A DNA stretch of 26,733 nt from JAFMKE01 sp047621945 (GCA_047621945.1 JBLHMK010000023.1:1-26733), one strand, 5' to 3'; shown: positions 1 through 9,061, counted from the first letter of the stretch. Program-made: numbers and translations. Notes: a model not told the origin generated them from the letters alone.

Positions 1-21
1 TGAACACGAATGACAGTAACT

Positions 22-51
22 AAAAAGGCATCCACAAGTGGATGCCTTTTC
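22..51. terminator. Bidirectional intrinsic terminator
   Basis: A perfect 12-bp stem at 23-34 and 39-50 encloses a four-base loop (CAAG). The outer part of the stem is A-rich on the left and T-rich on the right, so transcripts from either strand end in a GC-containing hairpin followed by a U run. It lies 21 bases past the stop of the minus-strand propeller gene (stop at 72-74) and would also stop any plus-strand gene entering from the left edge. Strong structural evidence. Confidence 0.88.
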
Positions 52-71
52 AATATTATCAAAAGCCTAGT

Positions 72-3000
72 TTACTTTTTCAAGAACAACTTGCTTCCTA
101 ACACTTTACCATTTGCACTTAATACCGCGTAGTAAGTACCTGTAGTTAAATTATTTGTATTCATTTCGATAGTATGACTACCTACAGCCGCATTACCTGC
201 TCTCTTTGTCATTACTACTCTTCCTGTTAAGTCTACAACCTTCACTTCAATTGAACTTGTTTGGCTCAAATCAAACTTCAAGTTTGCAATACTATTAACC
301 GGATTTGGATACAAGCTAATATTACTAGCTGTAACTGTAATGTCACGTATTCCTGTTTTGTCATCAACCTTGTCCCATTGGAAAGGCTCAGTATCACAAC
401 CACCTGCTGTTAATGTAGCACATCTGAACATACCACCACCATGCGTTCCAGCATAAAGAATCATACAATCTTCATCATACATCCATTCTTGACGCAATCT
501 GTAAACAGGCATTCTTCCGAACATACCATCGTTTTCTTCTGACCAAGTTACACCAGCATCATTTGATGACCAGATACCTAATTCTGAACCAATAATATAT
601 CTATCTGAATCTTCGAAATCAATGATACAATCGTAAACAGGCATTCTAGGAAGTGTAAGATCCGTTTGGTGAAGGTTCACAACACTTGCTCCATTCGTAG
701 TTGCATTTTCAATTCGGTAAACTTTACCATTTTGACTAAATCCAGCTGCGGTAACTAACACATTATCTGTGTTGTTTTTATCCACTGCAATTCCTTGAAT
801 ACTACCTACACCTGAAATAGTAGCAACCAATGAGACATTCAAAGCAGGAGCACATGAAATGTTAAAGCAACCAGTAGGATCTAAGGTTTGGTGAATTAGA
901 TTCAATCCTGTAATTCTATATACTCGGTTTCCTACACTAAAGAATAAGATATCTCCATCATAAGAATTATCGAAAGCTTGAGCGTTTGAGAAGTTAGAGA
1001 TTCTGTAAAAAACAGGCTCTTTGTTCTTTTGAAGTGGATTCAAACACATCCATAATCCACAACCTGTTGATGGCACAAAATACTTAGCATCATAAGGGTC
1101 TAACTCAAAGTAAGTATCTCCAGAGAAAACTGGTGCCGTAATTGCTCTTTCAAAAGTAACTTCGTCAGAAACTCTACTAGTAAAAGTATAGGTAGTTTTT
1201 GCTACTTCTACTCGTTCTATTGTTGTTCCGCTCTCTCCTACAGTTGTAGTAACCGTAATCTGAGAAGCAGGATATAAGGTATCTTTAATGTATTGAGTTG
1301 CGCCAGAAGCTAACAACAAGGTATCATCACGAGCTATCAAAGTTGCTGTAGTATCTTGATTCCCTACATTAGATGTTTCCATCAAGAAGAATGGATAAAT
1401 AAATCCAGCATAATTAGTTGCACATGCATTTTGACCTGTAGTACAAGTAATTTTACCACAGCCTTCTTGATCGATATTCTCATCTAAGAAAACATTTGCA
1501 GAAACCCCTCTATTCGTAGATCTTCTTAAATCCCCATAATAAATTCCAGAGAACAATACATCTGGATCAAGGTTAGAAATATCAGCATAAACACCATCAC
1601 CACCAGTTACTTCTTGAGCAGCTTGAGGTGAACTTCCTAAACCATCGATATATTGAGAACCATTATCTTGGTTACCAGAGAAAACTTCTCCAGCAGCACC
1701 AGCACCCATACCGTAAACAGATAAAGTAGCATAGCCTTTATTTTTTTGAATAAAATTCAAGTTATCAGGAAAACCTGAAGTAGCATTATTACATAAGGTA
1801 ACTCCACCATCACTACCAACTAACATGGTGTTACCTGTAGGATCTAATGGACTAAAAATGATCTCATGCTTATCTGCATGAATATATTTACTGTTAAATG
1901 GATCACCACCTTCAGTATCAATAACGTCTGCTCTTTTAAAACCAACACCTTCACCCCAAGTATACAAAGTAATACCTCCAATATAAACTTTCGTTTCATC
2001 TGCTGGGTTAACTGCTATCGTTTGATCATACCATCCTTGACCTTCACAAGTTCCGAAATCAGTAGTTGGTTGATTAAATGGATCTAAAACATAAGGTGCG
2101 CCACCAGCTACCACTCTTGTCCAACTATCTCCTCCGTCTGTAGACTGCCAAATACCACTTAAACATTGATTGTTTCCAGTTACAGAAGCATATACATAGT
2201 TATTATTAGAAGGAGCAATGGCAACATCTGCACGTTGTCCACCAGTTACTGGCATTTGAGACCAACCTGTAGTAAAATTATTTCCTACATCAATACTTCT
2301 ATAAACTCTACCATTAAAGGCTGCAAATGCAGTTTGACCATCTTCAGTAATTTCAATAGCCTGACCTTCACCAGATAGACCACTCGCTTGTTGCCAAAGA
2401 CCAGGTTCTTCACCTGCCATAGTTGAAACAAAAAGACCGTTTTGTGTAGCCGCTAAAATTACGTTGTCATTAACTGGACTAACCGCAATATCATTAACTC
2501 CACACCAAACACATCCACCAGTGACCACTTCACCAGTATTTCCAGCTTCCGTACCAGGTAAAAGGTTCCAAGTTGCCCCGTTATCAGCAGATTTAAAAAC
2601 TCCATTTCCCGGAGATTGAGAATTAAAACTGTTACCTGAGCTTCCTAAAGAATTCCCTAAGCCTTCGCCTGTTCCTACATACAAAGAACCATCACCTGCT
2701 TGAGCAATTGACCCAATAGGAAAGTAACCATCATAAGTAAGTACTCTTGTCCAGTTGTTTCCCCCATCTAAAGATTGAAATAAACCTCCACCAACACTTC
2801 CGGCCCAAAGTTTATTTGGAATTACTCGGTCAAATATTAATGCTCTTGTTCTTCCACCTTGATTATCTGGACCAACAAGCTCCCAATTTAAACCTAACAA
2901 TCCACTTTTATTAGATTGATACTTTAGTTCGTCTGCTTTATCCATTGCATTGTAAAACAAATTAACATCAAACTCTCCTGTTGCAGGATCAGCTAGAAGA

Positions 3001-3155
3001 CTTTGACGCCATTCTAAGGCACCCTCAATTCGTTGAGCTTTTGGTAATTTAGATTTTACTGGTTCTTGAGCGATGGTATTATCCCCTTGCGAGAAAAAGA
3101 AACCAACAGAAACAGCTATTGCAATGAAAACAGTTATAAATATATTTCTTTTCAT
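72..3155 (-). CDS. T9SS-exported Asp-box (BNR/sortilin-like) beta-propeller protein
   Basis: A 1027-residue secreted protein. Residues 1-29 form a signal peptide (KR, then a hydrophobic run, with an AQ cleavage site). Asp-box motifs of the form S-x-D-x-G-x-x-W/F occur at about residues 128-135, 189-196, 287-294, 338-345 and 864-871, marking the blades of one or more BNR/sortilin-like beta-propellers. From about residue 945 (around a YPNP motif at 949) to the end is a typical type A T9SS sorting domain, ending in a Lys pair. The protein should therefore cross the outer membrane by the Por system and be anchored or released at the surface. The region at about 570-700 carries no Asp box and looks inserted. 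Closely spaced Cys pairs occur at 215/218, 566/571, 699/704 and 763/768. Proteins of this architecture include sialidase-like and adhesin-like members; no glycosidase active site is evident, so the ligand or substrate is unknown. It is transcribed alone, from ATG 3155 to a terminator. Confidence 0.85.
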   Translation of the reverse strand: MKRNIFITVFIAIAVSVGFFFSQGDNTIAQEPVKSKLPKAQRIEGALEWRQSLLADPATGEFDVNLFYNAMDKADELKYQSNKSGLLGLNWELVGPDNQGGRTRALIFDRVIPNKLWAGSVGGGLFQSLDGGNNWTRVLTYDGYFPIGSIAQAGDGSLYVGTGEGLGNSLGSSGNSFNSQSPGNGVFKSADNGATWNLLPGTEAGNTGEVVTGGCVWCGVNDIAVSPVNDNVILAATQNGLFVSTMAGEEPGLWQQASGLSGEGQAIEITEDGQTAFAAFNGRVYRSIDVGNNFTTGWSQMPVTGGQRADVAIAPSNNNYVYASVTGNNQCLSGIWQSTDGGDSWTRVVAGGAPYVLDPFNQPTTDFGTCEGQGWYDQTIAVNPADETKVYIGGITLYTWGEGVGFKRADVIDTEGGDPFNSKYIHADKHEIIFSPLDPTGNTMLVGSDGGVTLCNNATSGFPDNLNFIQKNKGYATLSVYGMGAGAAGEVFSGNQDNGSQYIDGLGSSPQAAQEVTGGDGVYADISNLDPDVLFSGIYYGDLRRSTNRGVSANVFLDENIDQEGCGKITCTTGQNACATNYAGFIYPFFLMETSNVGNQDTTATLIARDDTLLLASGATQYIKDTLYPASQITVTTTVGESGTTIERVEVAKTTYTFTSRVSDEVTFERAITAPVFSGDTYFELDPYDAKYFVPSTGCGLWMCLNPLQKNKEPVFYRISNFSNAQAFDNSYDGDILFFSVGNRVYRITGLNLIHQTLDPTGCFNISCAPALNVSLVATISGVGSIQGIAVDKNNTDNVLVTAAGFSQNGKVYRIENATTNGASVVNLHQTDLTLPRMPVYDCIIDFEDSDRYIIGSELGIWSSNDAGVTWSEENDGMFGRMPVYRLRQEWMYDEDCMILYAGTHGGGMFRCATLTAGGCDTEPFQWDKVDDKTGIRDITVTASNISLYPNPVNSIANLKFDLSQTSSIEVKVVDLTGRVVMTKRAGNAAVGSHTIEMNTNNLTTGTYYAVLSANGKVLGSKLFLKK

Positions 3156-3190
3156 AAAGTAACTTTTAATTTTTCGTAATCTTAACTTGT

Positions 3191-3198
3191 CAAATATA
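3191..3198 (-). promoter_or_regulatory. Putative Bacteroidota -7 promoter element for the propeller gene
   Basis: Read on the minus strand this is TATATTTG, an exact match to the Bacteroidota -7 consensus TAnnTTTG. It ends 35 bases before the ATG at 3155, giving a predicted leader of roughly 28-30 bases. No TTTG or TTG is found at the expected -33 distance, so this rests on the -7 box and its position only. Confidence 0.45.
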
Positions 3199-3222
3199 CA
3201 ACAAGGGTATCCTTATTAAAGA

Positions 3223-3242
3223 ATTATTTTTGTCAAAATAAT
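3223..3242. terminator. Weak AT-only hairpin between two minus-strand transcription units
   Basis: An 8-bp stem of A and T only (3223-3230 with 3235-3242) encloses a TGTC loop. It lies 27 bases past the stop of the 263-residue gene on the minus strand. With no GC pairs it would be a poor intrinsic terminator, but it is the only inverted repeat in this 113-base gap. Confidence 0.25.
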
Positions 3243-3268
3243 CTCATTTTTTCAATGATAAAGTAACA

Positions 3269-4060
3269 TTACCATCTTTTACCCAATTGGAAGGCTAAAT
3301 ATAAATTTAGGATGTACGGTTTGCTCCTTGAACTTATCATTACAGGAAGCTTCTTGTAATAGATATCTACCTGTGTTCCCAACTCAATACTTTTCACAAT
3401 GTTCTCTTTTCCAGCCCAATCGAAATTAAATCCAAACTTAGCATGTAGACCCGGTACAGGCTGCAATTTATTCCAACCATACCTCAATCCTGCTGGACCA
3501 AATATTCGCGTATCATTATTGAAAGGATCTAAAAAAACGTCAGGGTTATTCTCGTTATAAAACTCAACCACAGTTTCTGGCGGCGCATCGCTAAATTGAT
3601 CTTGCTCTACAATGTCCAAACCATAAGGTTTTAAAAATCCTAAAGAAAACCCGCCTAGGTATAACATGGAAACTCGAACACCATTCTTATCTGCCTTCTC
3701 CGCAAGAATCTTCTTATTCCCGTATAGAACATTGAGATTCCAGAAATTGTTTTGTTTGCCATAAAAGTAGCCATTCGCATTATACACCTCTGCATACGCC
3801 GACTTAACTTTTTTCTGTTTAAAGTCCTTGAAATAGAAAAGATTAGTTTGTAAAACTCGCTTCTTCCAAATGCTCTTAATCCAAACGCGTTCAAAGTATG
3901 CACTAAAACCGTTAGTATGCATTCGAGCGCCAATGCTCCATTCATTTTTAAACACAGCATTTTCCTCATCTAAGACGGTTAGCATCTTAGATTTTTTCTG
4001 TGCTTGCAGCGAACTAGCTATCAAGAGCACTAAAAATAATGTGGGAAAAATATTTTTCAT
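3269..4060 (-). CDS. Conserved hypothetical exported protein, probable outer-membrane beta-barrel
   Basis: A 263-residue protein with a clear signal peptide (residues 1-20, ending in LQAQ). The mature part is rich in alternating aromatic and polar residues and has recurring glycines. It ends in F-Q-L-G-K-R-W, a terminal aromatic strand typical of outer-membrane barrels. The stretch around residues 45-60 (ARMHTNGFSAYFERVW) and this C-terminus resemble, from memory, a widespread uncharacterised Bacteroidota family of about 230-280 residues. It lies 49 bases behind the TonB receptor on the same strand, so the two are probably co-transcribed and may share an outer-membrane job. No enzyme motif is seen; function unknown. 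Confidence 0.72.
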   Translation of the reverse strand: MKNIFPTLFLVLLIASSLQAQKKSKMLTVLDEENAVFKNEWSIGARMHTNGFSAYFERVWIKSIWKKRVLQTNLFYFKDFKQKKVKSAYAEVYNANGYFYGKQNNFWNLNVLYGNKKILAEKADKNGVRVSMLYLGGFSLGFLKPYGLDIVEQDQFSDAPPETVVEFYNENNPDVFLDPFNNDTRIFGPAGLRYGWNKLQPVPGLHAKFGFNFDWAGKENIVKSIELGTQVDIYYKKLPVMISSRSKPYILNLYLAFQLGKRW

Positions 4061-4109
4061 AAAACCTTATAAATCTAACGAAGTCTTTCGAATTCTAGTT
4101 CATTATTAC

Positions 4110-6512
4110 CTACAATTTTACCACAATACCAATAGAAGGAACCAAGGTTCCCACTCCCGAAGTAAAAGTATAACCATCATATGTTCCGCCAGCATTAAGT
4201 AATGGAATCCCATCATCATCTCGTTCAACTGTAAATTCTGGAGCGCCTTCCCCTTGGAAATTATAGATGTTTTGAATGTCAAGGTATAAGTTCAAACTCC
4301 ATTTTTGAAAGAACCATTTCTTATCCACCCGAACATTTAACTGATGGAACCAATTCGTTCGTGCTGTATTCAATAGGTCATTATCTTTAATCCCTCTTCC
4401 ACTTGCATCAAAGTTTTCAGGCTTAGCCGATTCAAGTAAATCGTAAGGGGTGTATGGGGCTCCGCCTTGAACACCCCACCGGGTTCCAATTTCCCAGTTC
4501 TTTTTAAACTTCTTCCCTCCAGTCAAACTAATGATATGACGAGAATCCCATGCCGAAGGAATAAAGTCACCGTTCTTGTCCTTAAACTCACTCCAATACA
4601 AGGTGTAAGCCACTATTCCATACCAACCTTTAAACAATTTCTGTTGGAATAAGAATTCTGCTCCATAGGAACGACCTTCTGAACTAGCATCGGCAATATC
4701 ATTTCCGATAACTCCAAAATCACCACCAAGGTTAGCAAATGATATTGAATCTGTCAAGAGAAATGGATAGTTATCATAAATCTTTAAGAATCCTTCCACG
4801 CTAAATTGGGAATTCTTTTGAGTCGCATATTGTAAGCCCAGAACTACCTGTTTATTGTTGATATATTTTAAGGCCTCTTGATTTAATAAATCTCCATTTG
4901 TATTTTGGTAACCCAATAAAGTATAAGCAGGCAATTGGTAATAGATTCCTGTATTAAAATTCAAACTAAGTCTTTCCGTAATGCCAAAGTTTAGCGATAA
5001 TCGAGGAGAAAATTGCTCTAGAGGATTAGACATGTACTTATTATAATTTGCGCCATCAAATCGCATCCCAATAGAGACATCTAATCTATTGTTAAAAATA
5101 CTTCTACTTACCTGACCGAAAGCGCTATACTTTGCAAAAATAAGCTTCGCATCAAAATCAATAGTTTGCTCACCCACATTAGGAATGTACACTTTATTAA
5201 AGGTGCTATTCGTGTACTTTGAAATTTCAGAACCAAAACCCAAGGTGTATTTCCATCCTTTAATTCTTGCCGTATTCTCTACCCTAAACTTATTGTCAAT
5301 TTCTTGTGAAATCAGTTTCAAGGTTAAATTATCTTCTGAACTATCATCGTTATTTTGATACTTCACCACTCGATTATTCAACATACTTCTACTAGCAACA
5401 AAAGTCCAGTAAGAATTTTCTAAGTATAATTTATGTCTAAGACCAACGGTATAATTCCACTGGTCATTATCAGGCAAATATCCCAGAATAAATTGCTGAT
5501 CTTCTGATGTATTCGCGTCCAGGTTCAACTCAAAATTATCTAAAGCACCAAGACCTAAAATAGTCAACTCATTTCGAGCATTCAGCTTTAACTTTGTTTT
5601 GAATTGAAAGTCATTATAAGTAGGCAAGAATGGTAATTGAAGTGCCTTAAACAACAACTGTAAATAAGAAGTCCGTACGGCAAAAATTAAATTCCCTTTA
5701 TCCTTCAAAGGTGTTTCAAACGCAATAGCAACTTCGCTGGCGCCCACGGTAAAAGTTGCTCCTGGTCGATCGTCTCTTCCATCAATCAACTTTATGTTCA
5801 TGATAGAACTTAAAGCATTCCCTCTGTTTGCTGGAAAAGCCCCACTTACAAATTCGACTTCCCGAATAAAATCAACATTAATCATCCCAACCGGACCTCC
5901 TGTTGCTCCTTGCGTGCTAAAATGATTAATTGTCGGAATTTCAATATCCTCCAAGTAGAACCTATTTTCAGAGGGCGAACCTCCTCGAATAATAATATCG
6001 TTTCGAAATGAAACTGAAGAAGCTACCCCAGGTAAAGATTGTATGACCTTAGAAATATCTCTATTCCCTCCTGGATAGCGTTGAATTTCATTCACGCCAA
6101 TAGTTCGAATAGATAATGGCGTTTCTTCCACTTTTCTAAACGGATTAGCCTTGACAAGCACTTCATCCAATTGTTCCGCATCCTCCTCTAGCTCAAATAC
6201 AATTGTACTTGGTCTATTATTGAACACTTCAACCTCAAATATAACCTTAGCGCTATACCCGATAAATGAAGCCTCTACATTATATAATCCTGCTTTGAGA
6301 CCTGTAAGTTCAAAGTTTCCATCTAAATCCGAGGTAGTTCCAATCGTGGTATTTTGGATAAAAACATTGGCAAAAGAAATCCCAGCATTGTTCTTTATAT
6401 CAACTACTCTTCCTTTCAAAATTGCCGTTTGGGCAGTTAAGGAAAGTGTTCCAAAAATTAGGAAAATGAAAAAAAGGACCGATTTTTGAATTATTCTCTT
6501 CACAAATATCAT
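4110..6512 (-). CDS. TonB-dependent outer-membrane receptor with N-terminal carboxypeptidase-like domain
   Basis: About 800 residues from ATG 6512; the open frame runs on to a TTG at 6527, but the ATG gives a better signal peptide start (MIFVKR plus a hydrophobic run ending in TAQ). Domain order: signal peptide (1-28), a CarboxypepD_reg-like beta-sandwich of about 80 residues beginning ILKGRVVD, then a TonB plug containing SLPGVASS, RGGSPSENRFYLEDIEIP and the terminal plug strand EVEFVSGAFPANRGNALS, then a 22-strand-type barrel rich in aromatic and Asn residues to the C-terminus. No SusD-type lipoprotein is nearby, so it is not a classical SusCD glycan pair; the substrate may be a siderophore, cofactor or oligomer and cannot be read from sequence. 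It is followed 49 bases later by a small barrel-like gene and faces the VWA protein divergently. Confidence 0.92.
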   Translation of the reverse strand: MIFVKRIIQKSVLFFIFLIFGTLSLTAQTAILKGRVVDIKNNAGISFANVFIQNTTIGTTSDLDGNFELTGLKAGLYNVEASFIGYSAKVIFEVEVFNNRPSTIVFELEEDAEQLDEVLVKANPFRKVEETPLSIRTIGVNEIQRYPGGNRDISKVIQSLPGVASSVSFRNDIIIRGGSPSENRFYLEDIEIPTINHFSTQGATGGPVGMINVDFIREVEFVSGAFPANRGNALSSIMNIKLIDGRDDRPGATFTVGASEVAIAFETPLKDKGNLIFAVRTSYLQLLFKALQLPFLPTYNDFQFKTKLKLNARNELTILGLGALDNFELNLDANTSEDQQFILGYLPDNDQWNYTVGLRHKLYLENSYWTFVASRSMLNNRVVKYQNNDDSSEDNLTLKLISQEIDNKFRVENTARIKGWKYTLGFGSEISKYTNSTFNKVYIPNVGEQTIDFDAKLIFAKYSAFGQVSRSIFNNRLDVSIGMRFDGANYNKYMSNPLEQFSPRLSLNFGITERLSLNFNTGIYYQLPAYTLLGYQNTNGDLLNQEALKYINNKQVVLGLQYATQKNSQFSVEGFLKIYDNYPFLLTDSISFANLGGDFGVIGNDIADASSEGRSYGAEFLFQQKLFKGWYGIVAYTLYWSEFKDKNGDFIPSAWDSRHIISLTGGKKFKKNWEIGTRWGVQGGAPYTPYDLLESAKPENFDASGRGIKDNDLLNTARTNWFHQLNVRVDKKWFFQKWSLNLYLDIQNIYNFQGEGAPEFTVERDDDGIPLLNAGGTYDGYTFTSGVGTLVPSIGIVVKL

Positions 6513-6534
6513 ATTTACGTTCAACAAAGCGTTT

Positions 6535-6542
6535 CAAAGTTA
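6535..6542 (-). promoter_or_regulatory. Putative -7 promoter element for the TonB receptor operon
   Basis: Read on the minus strand this is TAACTTTG, an exact fit to TAnnTTTG. It ends 22 bases before the ATG at 6512, giving a predicted leader of about 16 bases; from the alternative TTG at 6527 the leader would be almost nil, which favours the ATG. No good -33 element at the usual spacing. Confidence 0.42.
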
Positions 6543-6562
6543 TAGCATTAAACAAAATTGTA

Positions 6563-9061
6563 TTGAAAAAGTTTTTATATCTCATTCTTGCCTGCGTCCT
6601 TTTTAATCAATCTTCTGCCCAGAAGTTGAAGAAATTAGGCATCGAGTTTACTAGCATGACTTATAATTTTGGAGATGTACCCATGTGGGAAAATCAACCA
6701 GCCATTTATACGCTTACAAATAATAGCAAGCATTCAATAAGCATTCTACCTTTGTTTTCCGAAAATGATCTGGAAATAATCTACCCTGAAAAAGCGATCA
6801 AACCTGGAGAAAAAGCAATTATTAAAGCGATCTACTATACCTCAGGAACAGGTTCTTTCAGCAGGAAATTCCCGATTTATTTCAATGCAAGCCCAGAAGC
6901 TTATGAGTTGAAAGTAACTGGAAACATTAAAAACCTCTCTCCTACAGCATACATCCAATGTCCTATGGCTAAACCTGAGCATAGTAAACCAAAAGTAGAA
7001 CTGTTTGGTAAGGTAGCTGAAATAGAAACGCAAATCCCTTTAAGCGGTTCAACAATAAGAATTATAGGTTTGACTAACAAAATTGACCTGACATTTTTCG
7101 CAGATCGAATGGGCGATTTTGGCTCAAAACTTCCTGTAGGTAATTATGAAGTTCTTGTTGACCACCCTAGGTATCAAAGCTATCAAAGCATGTTTTATTT
7201 AGGGCAACAAACAGGCTATTTAAAAATTAGCTTGATTCCTTTAGTCGAAGAACCAGTTTTGGCTCAGGCTAACATTCCTATAGATAAGGAACAGTTGGAA
7301 CGTAAAGATGCTGACTTGAACAAGGAGTTGGACAAAGGTCAAGCCAATAAAGTGGGAACAACTATCACGAAGCCTCCCACTCCCAAGCCCGATTTAGATA
7401 AGTTTATTATAGACACTAAAGAATCGAAGCCCCTAAATCCGATAAATTCGAGACCTGTTCCTCAAATTGAAACACCTGTTGCCCTGGCTGTGGAAGAAGA
7501 AACTATTTCTCCAATAGAAAGTGAACAAGTCCCGGTGGAAAACACCCCTACTAATTCTTTGCCGAACAATGTGCCCTCTTCAAGGAGTCCTATAATTGAA
7601 ATTCTAGAGCCTGTTCCAGAACCTATCCAGCTAAAAGAATACACTATTCGAGTAATCGATGAGTTGGCTTTAGACCCTATTGAAGATGCTGAAATTTTCA
7701 TAACGCCAATATTGAACAAGAAAAAAACAAGGAAATCTAAATCTGATGAAAGTGGTATGGCAAGTCTGCAACTTGGGAAAGAAGATTATAAATTGATTGT
7801 CAATGCCGATCATTACATTTCCGGAGAAGCGATCATTCGAGCAGATCAGGATGATGAAGTCATACGGATATTTTTAAGTCCAGTTTCTAATCTATTTGAG
7901 GAAATCTATGCGGCTAAAAAAGAAGAGAGTAATCCGAACGAATTACTCAGCCAGCTCTCATTTGGAACCACTGAATTTAGCTTTGCAAGTGAAGAGGACG
8001 AAGAAGCAGAAGAAGTATTAGAAGTAATCCCAAGTGCACCTTTAGCGCTTGCAGTGATAGAAGAAGCACCAATAAGAGAGGCAATTGAACTAGAAACAGA
8101 AGAAGAAGTGATTGTTGTTATACCTGTTACAAATACCGAGCGTACTGCCGAGCCTATTGTGGAAGTTATAGAAGAACCCATTGTGACACCTCCCCTACCA
8201 AAACCGACTCTTAATTTGGATTCCATTCAAACTTATTTAGCAGAATTACAAGCTGAAAACGAAGCTTTAGAGTTCTCACTTGCTCAAGCAGCGATTGCCT
8301 TAAATAAAAAGGAAGACCTAATAGCTCAAAGAGAATCTGAATTAGAAACAAAAGATCTTGCACTTGATGAAAAGTCAAATGAGCTGGCTGAAGCTAAAGA
8401 GGAGTTAAAACAAATTGAGACTGAAGATTTAGCTCGCTTAGAAGAATCCATTCCGGCTTTAGTGGAGGAAGATGAAGTTCTTTCCATCGATGACTATGCA
8501 GCGAACAACGTACTCTTTCTAATTGATGTTTCGTCTTCCATGGCGAAGGAAAACAAAATGGACTTGCTCAAAGAATCACTTAAGAGTTTAGCTCTAGTGC
8601 TTCGAGATATTGACCGCGTTGCAATTATTGCTTATAATCAAAAAACAAATGTAATACTAGAAAGTGTGAGTGGAGATAACAAATCTACTATATTACATGC
8701 CATAGATAGTTTAAAAACTTCGGGGCTTACCTATGGAGTGAATGGACTTCAAACCGCCTATGACTTGCTGCAATACTATTTCATCGGAGATGGAAACAAT
8801 CAAATTATCTTAGCAACAGATGGTTTGTTTTCTAGCGCAAATGCATCTCTAACAGAGAACGAGCTTAATAAAGAAGTAAGGAAACAAGCTTCAAACAATG
8901 GTATTAAACTATCAGTTATAGGCTTTGGGCAAGATGATGAAGGGCAACGACTTATGCAAAAACTAGCTAATAATGGTGAGGGACAGTTCATTCAAATTAA
9001 AAATCCTTGGGAAGCTAAAACCGTTTTAGTCGAAGAAATCAAGTTAAATTCTAAAAGATAA
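6563..9061 (+). CDS. Exported multidomain protein: DUF1573-like, two beta-sandwiches, coiled coil, VWA domain
   Basis: An 832-residue protein starting at TTG 6563. The next in-frame Met is past residue 30 and would remove the signal peptide (residues 1-19, ending in SSAQ), so TTG is preferred. Visible parts in order: a DUF1573/ASH-like Ig domain (about 25-125, with the MTYNFGDVP signature); a carboxypeptidase-like beta-sandwich (about 140-230); a long Pro/Glu-rich linker; a second beta-sandwich (about 358-445); an acidic low-complexity linker; a coiled coil rich in Glu, Leu and Ala (about 549-640); and a C-terminal VWA domain (about 648-832). The VWA metal site looks intact: D655-x-S657-x-S659, T723 and the Asp of ATDG at 753. 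Such a domain usually binds a protein partner through a divalent cation. The signal peptide predicts a periplasmic or surface location. No enzymatic site is seen. It is divergent from the TonB receptor operon and stands alone. Function unknown; a scaffold or adhesion role is inference. Confidence 0.8.
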   Translation: MKKFLYLILACVLFNQSSAQKLKKLGIEFTSMTYNFGDVPMWENQPAIYTLTNNSKHSISILPLFSENDLEIIYPEKAIKPGEKAIIKAIYYTSGTGSFSRKFPIYFNASPEAYELKVTGNIKNLSPTAYIQCPMAKPEHSKPKVELFGKVAEIETQIPLSGSTIRIIGLTNKIDLTFFADRMGDFGSKLPVGNYEVLVDHPRYQSYQSMFYLGQQTGYLKISLIPLVEEPVLAQANIPIDKEQLERKDADLNKELDKGQANKVGTTITKPPTPKPDLDKFIIDTKESKPLNPINSRPVPQIETPVALAVEEETISPIESEQVPVENTPTNSLPNNVPSSRSPIIEILEPVPEPIQLKEYTIRVIDELALDPIEDAEIFITPILNKKKTRKSKSDESGMASLQLGKEDYKLIVNADHYISGEAIIRADQDDEVIRIFLSPVSNLFEEIYAAKKEESNPNELLSQLSFGTTEFSFASEEDEEAEEVLEVIPSAPLALAVIEEAPIREAIELETEEEVIVVIPVTNTERTAEPIVEVIEEPIVTPPLPKPTLNLDSIQTYLAELQAENEALEFSLAQAAIALNKKEDLIAQRESELETKDLALDEKSNELAEAKEELKQIETEDLARLEESIPALVEEDEVLSIDDYAANNVLFLIDVSSSMAKENKMDLLKESLKSLALVLRDIDRVAIIAYNQKTNVILESVSGDNKSTILHAIDSLKTSGLTYGVNGLQTAYDLLQYYFIGDGNNQIILATDGLFSSANASLTENELNKEVRKQASNNGIKLSVIGFGQDDEGQRLMQKLANNGEGQFIQIKNPWEAKTVLVEEIKLNSKR

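Noticed and set aside
1..23. A short open stretch ending in TAA at 21-23, perhaps the tail of a plus-strand gene from the left.
   Set aside because: Only six codons are visible and nothing identifies the frame; the terminator just after would fit, but this is too little to call a gene.
1866..2378. Open frames of 70-73 codons on the plus strand inside the propeller gene, and similar small frames antisense to most large genes.
   Set aside because: They lie opposite strong coding sequence, have no recognisable domains and look like shadows of it.
3655..4202. 104- and 110-codon frames overlapping the small barrel-like gene.
   Set aside because: Compositionally odd, no homology I recognise, and fully overlapped by the better-supported frame with a signal peptide.
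4110..6527. TonB receptor start at the TTG at 6527.
   Set aside because: ATG 6512 gives a better signal peptide and a more normal leader after the -7 box at 6535-6542.
7462..8226. Ser-rich minus-strand frames opposite the VWA protein.
   Set aside because: Ser/Thr richness is the reverse reading of Glu/Pro-rich linkers; an artefact of low complexity.
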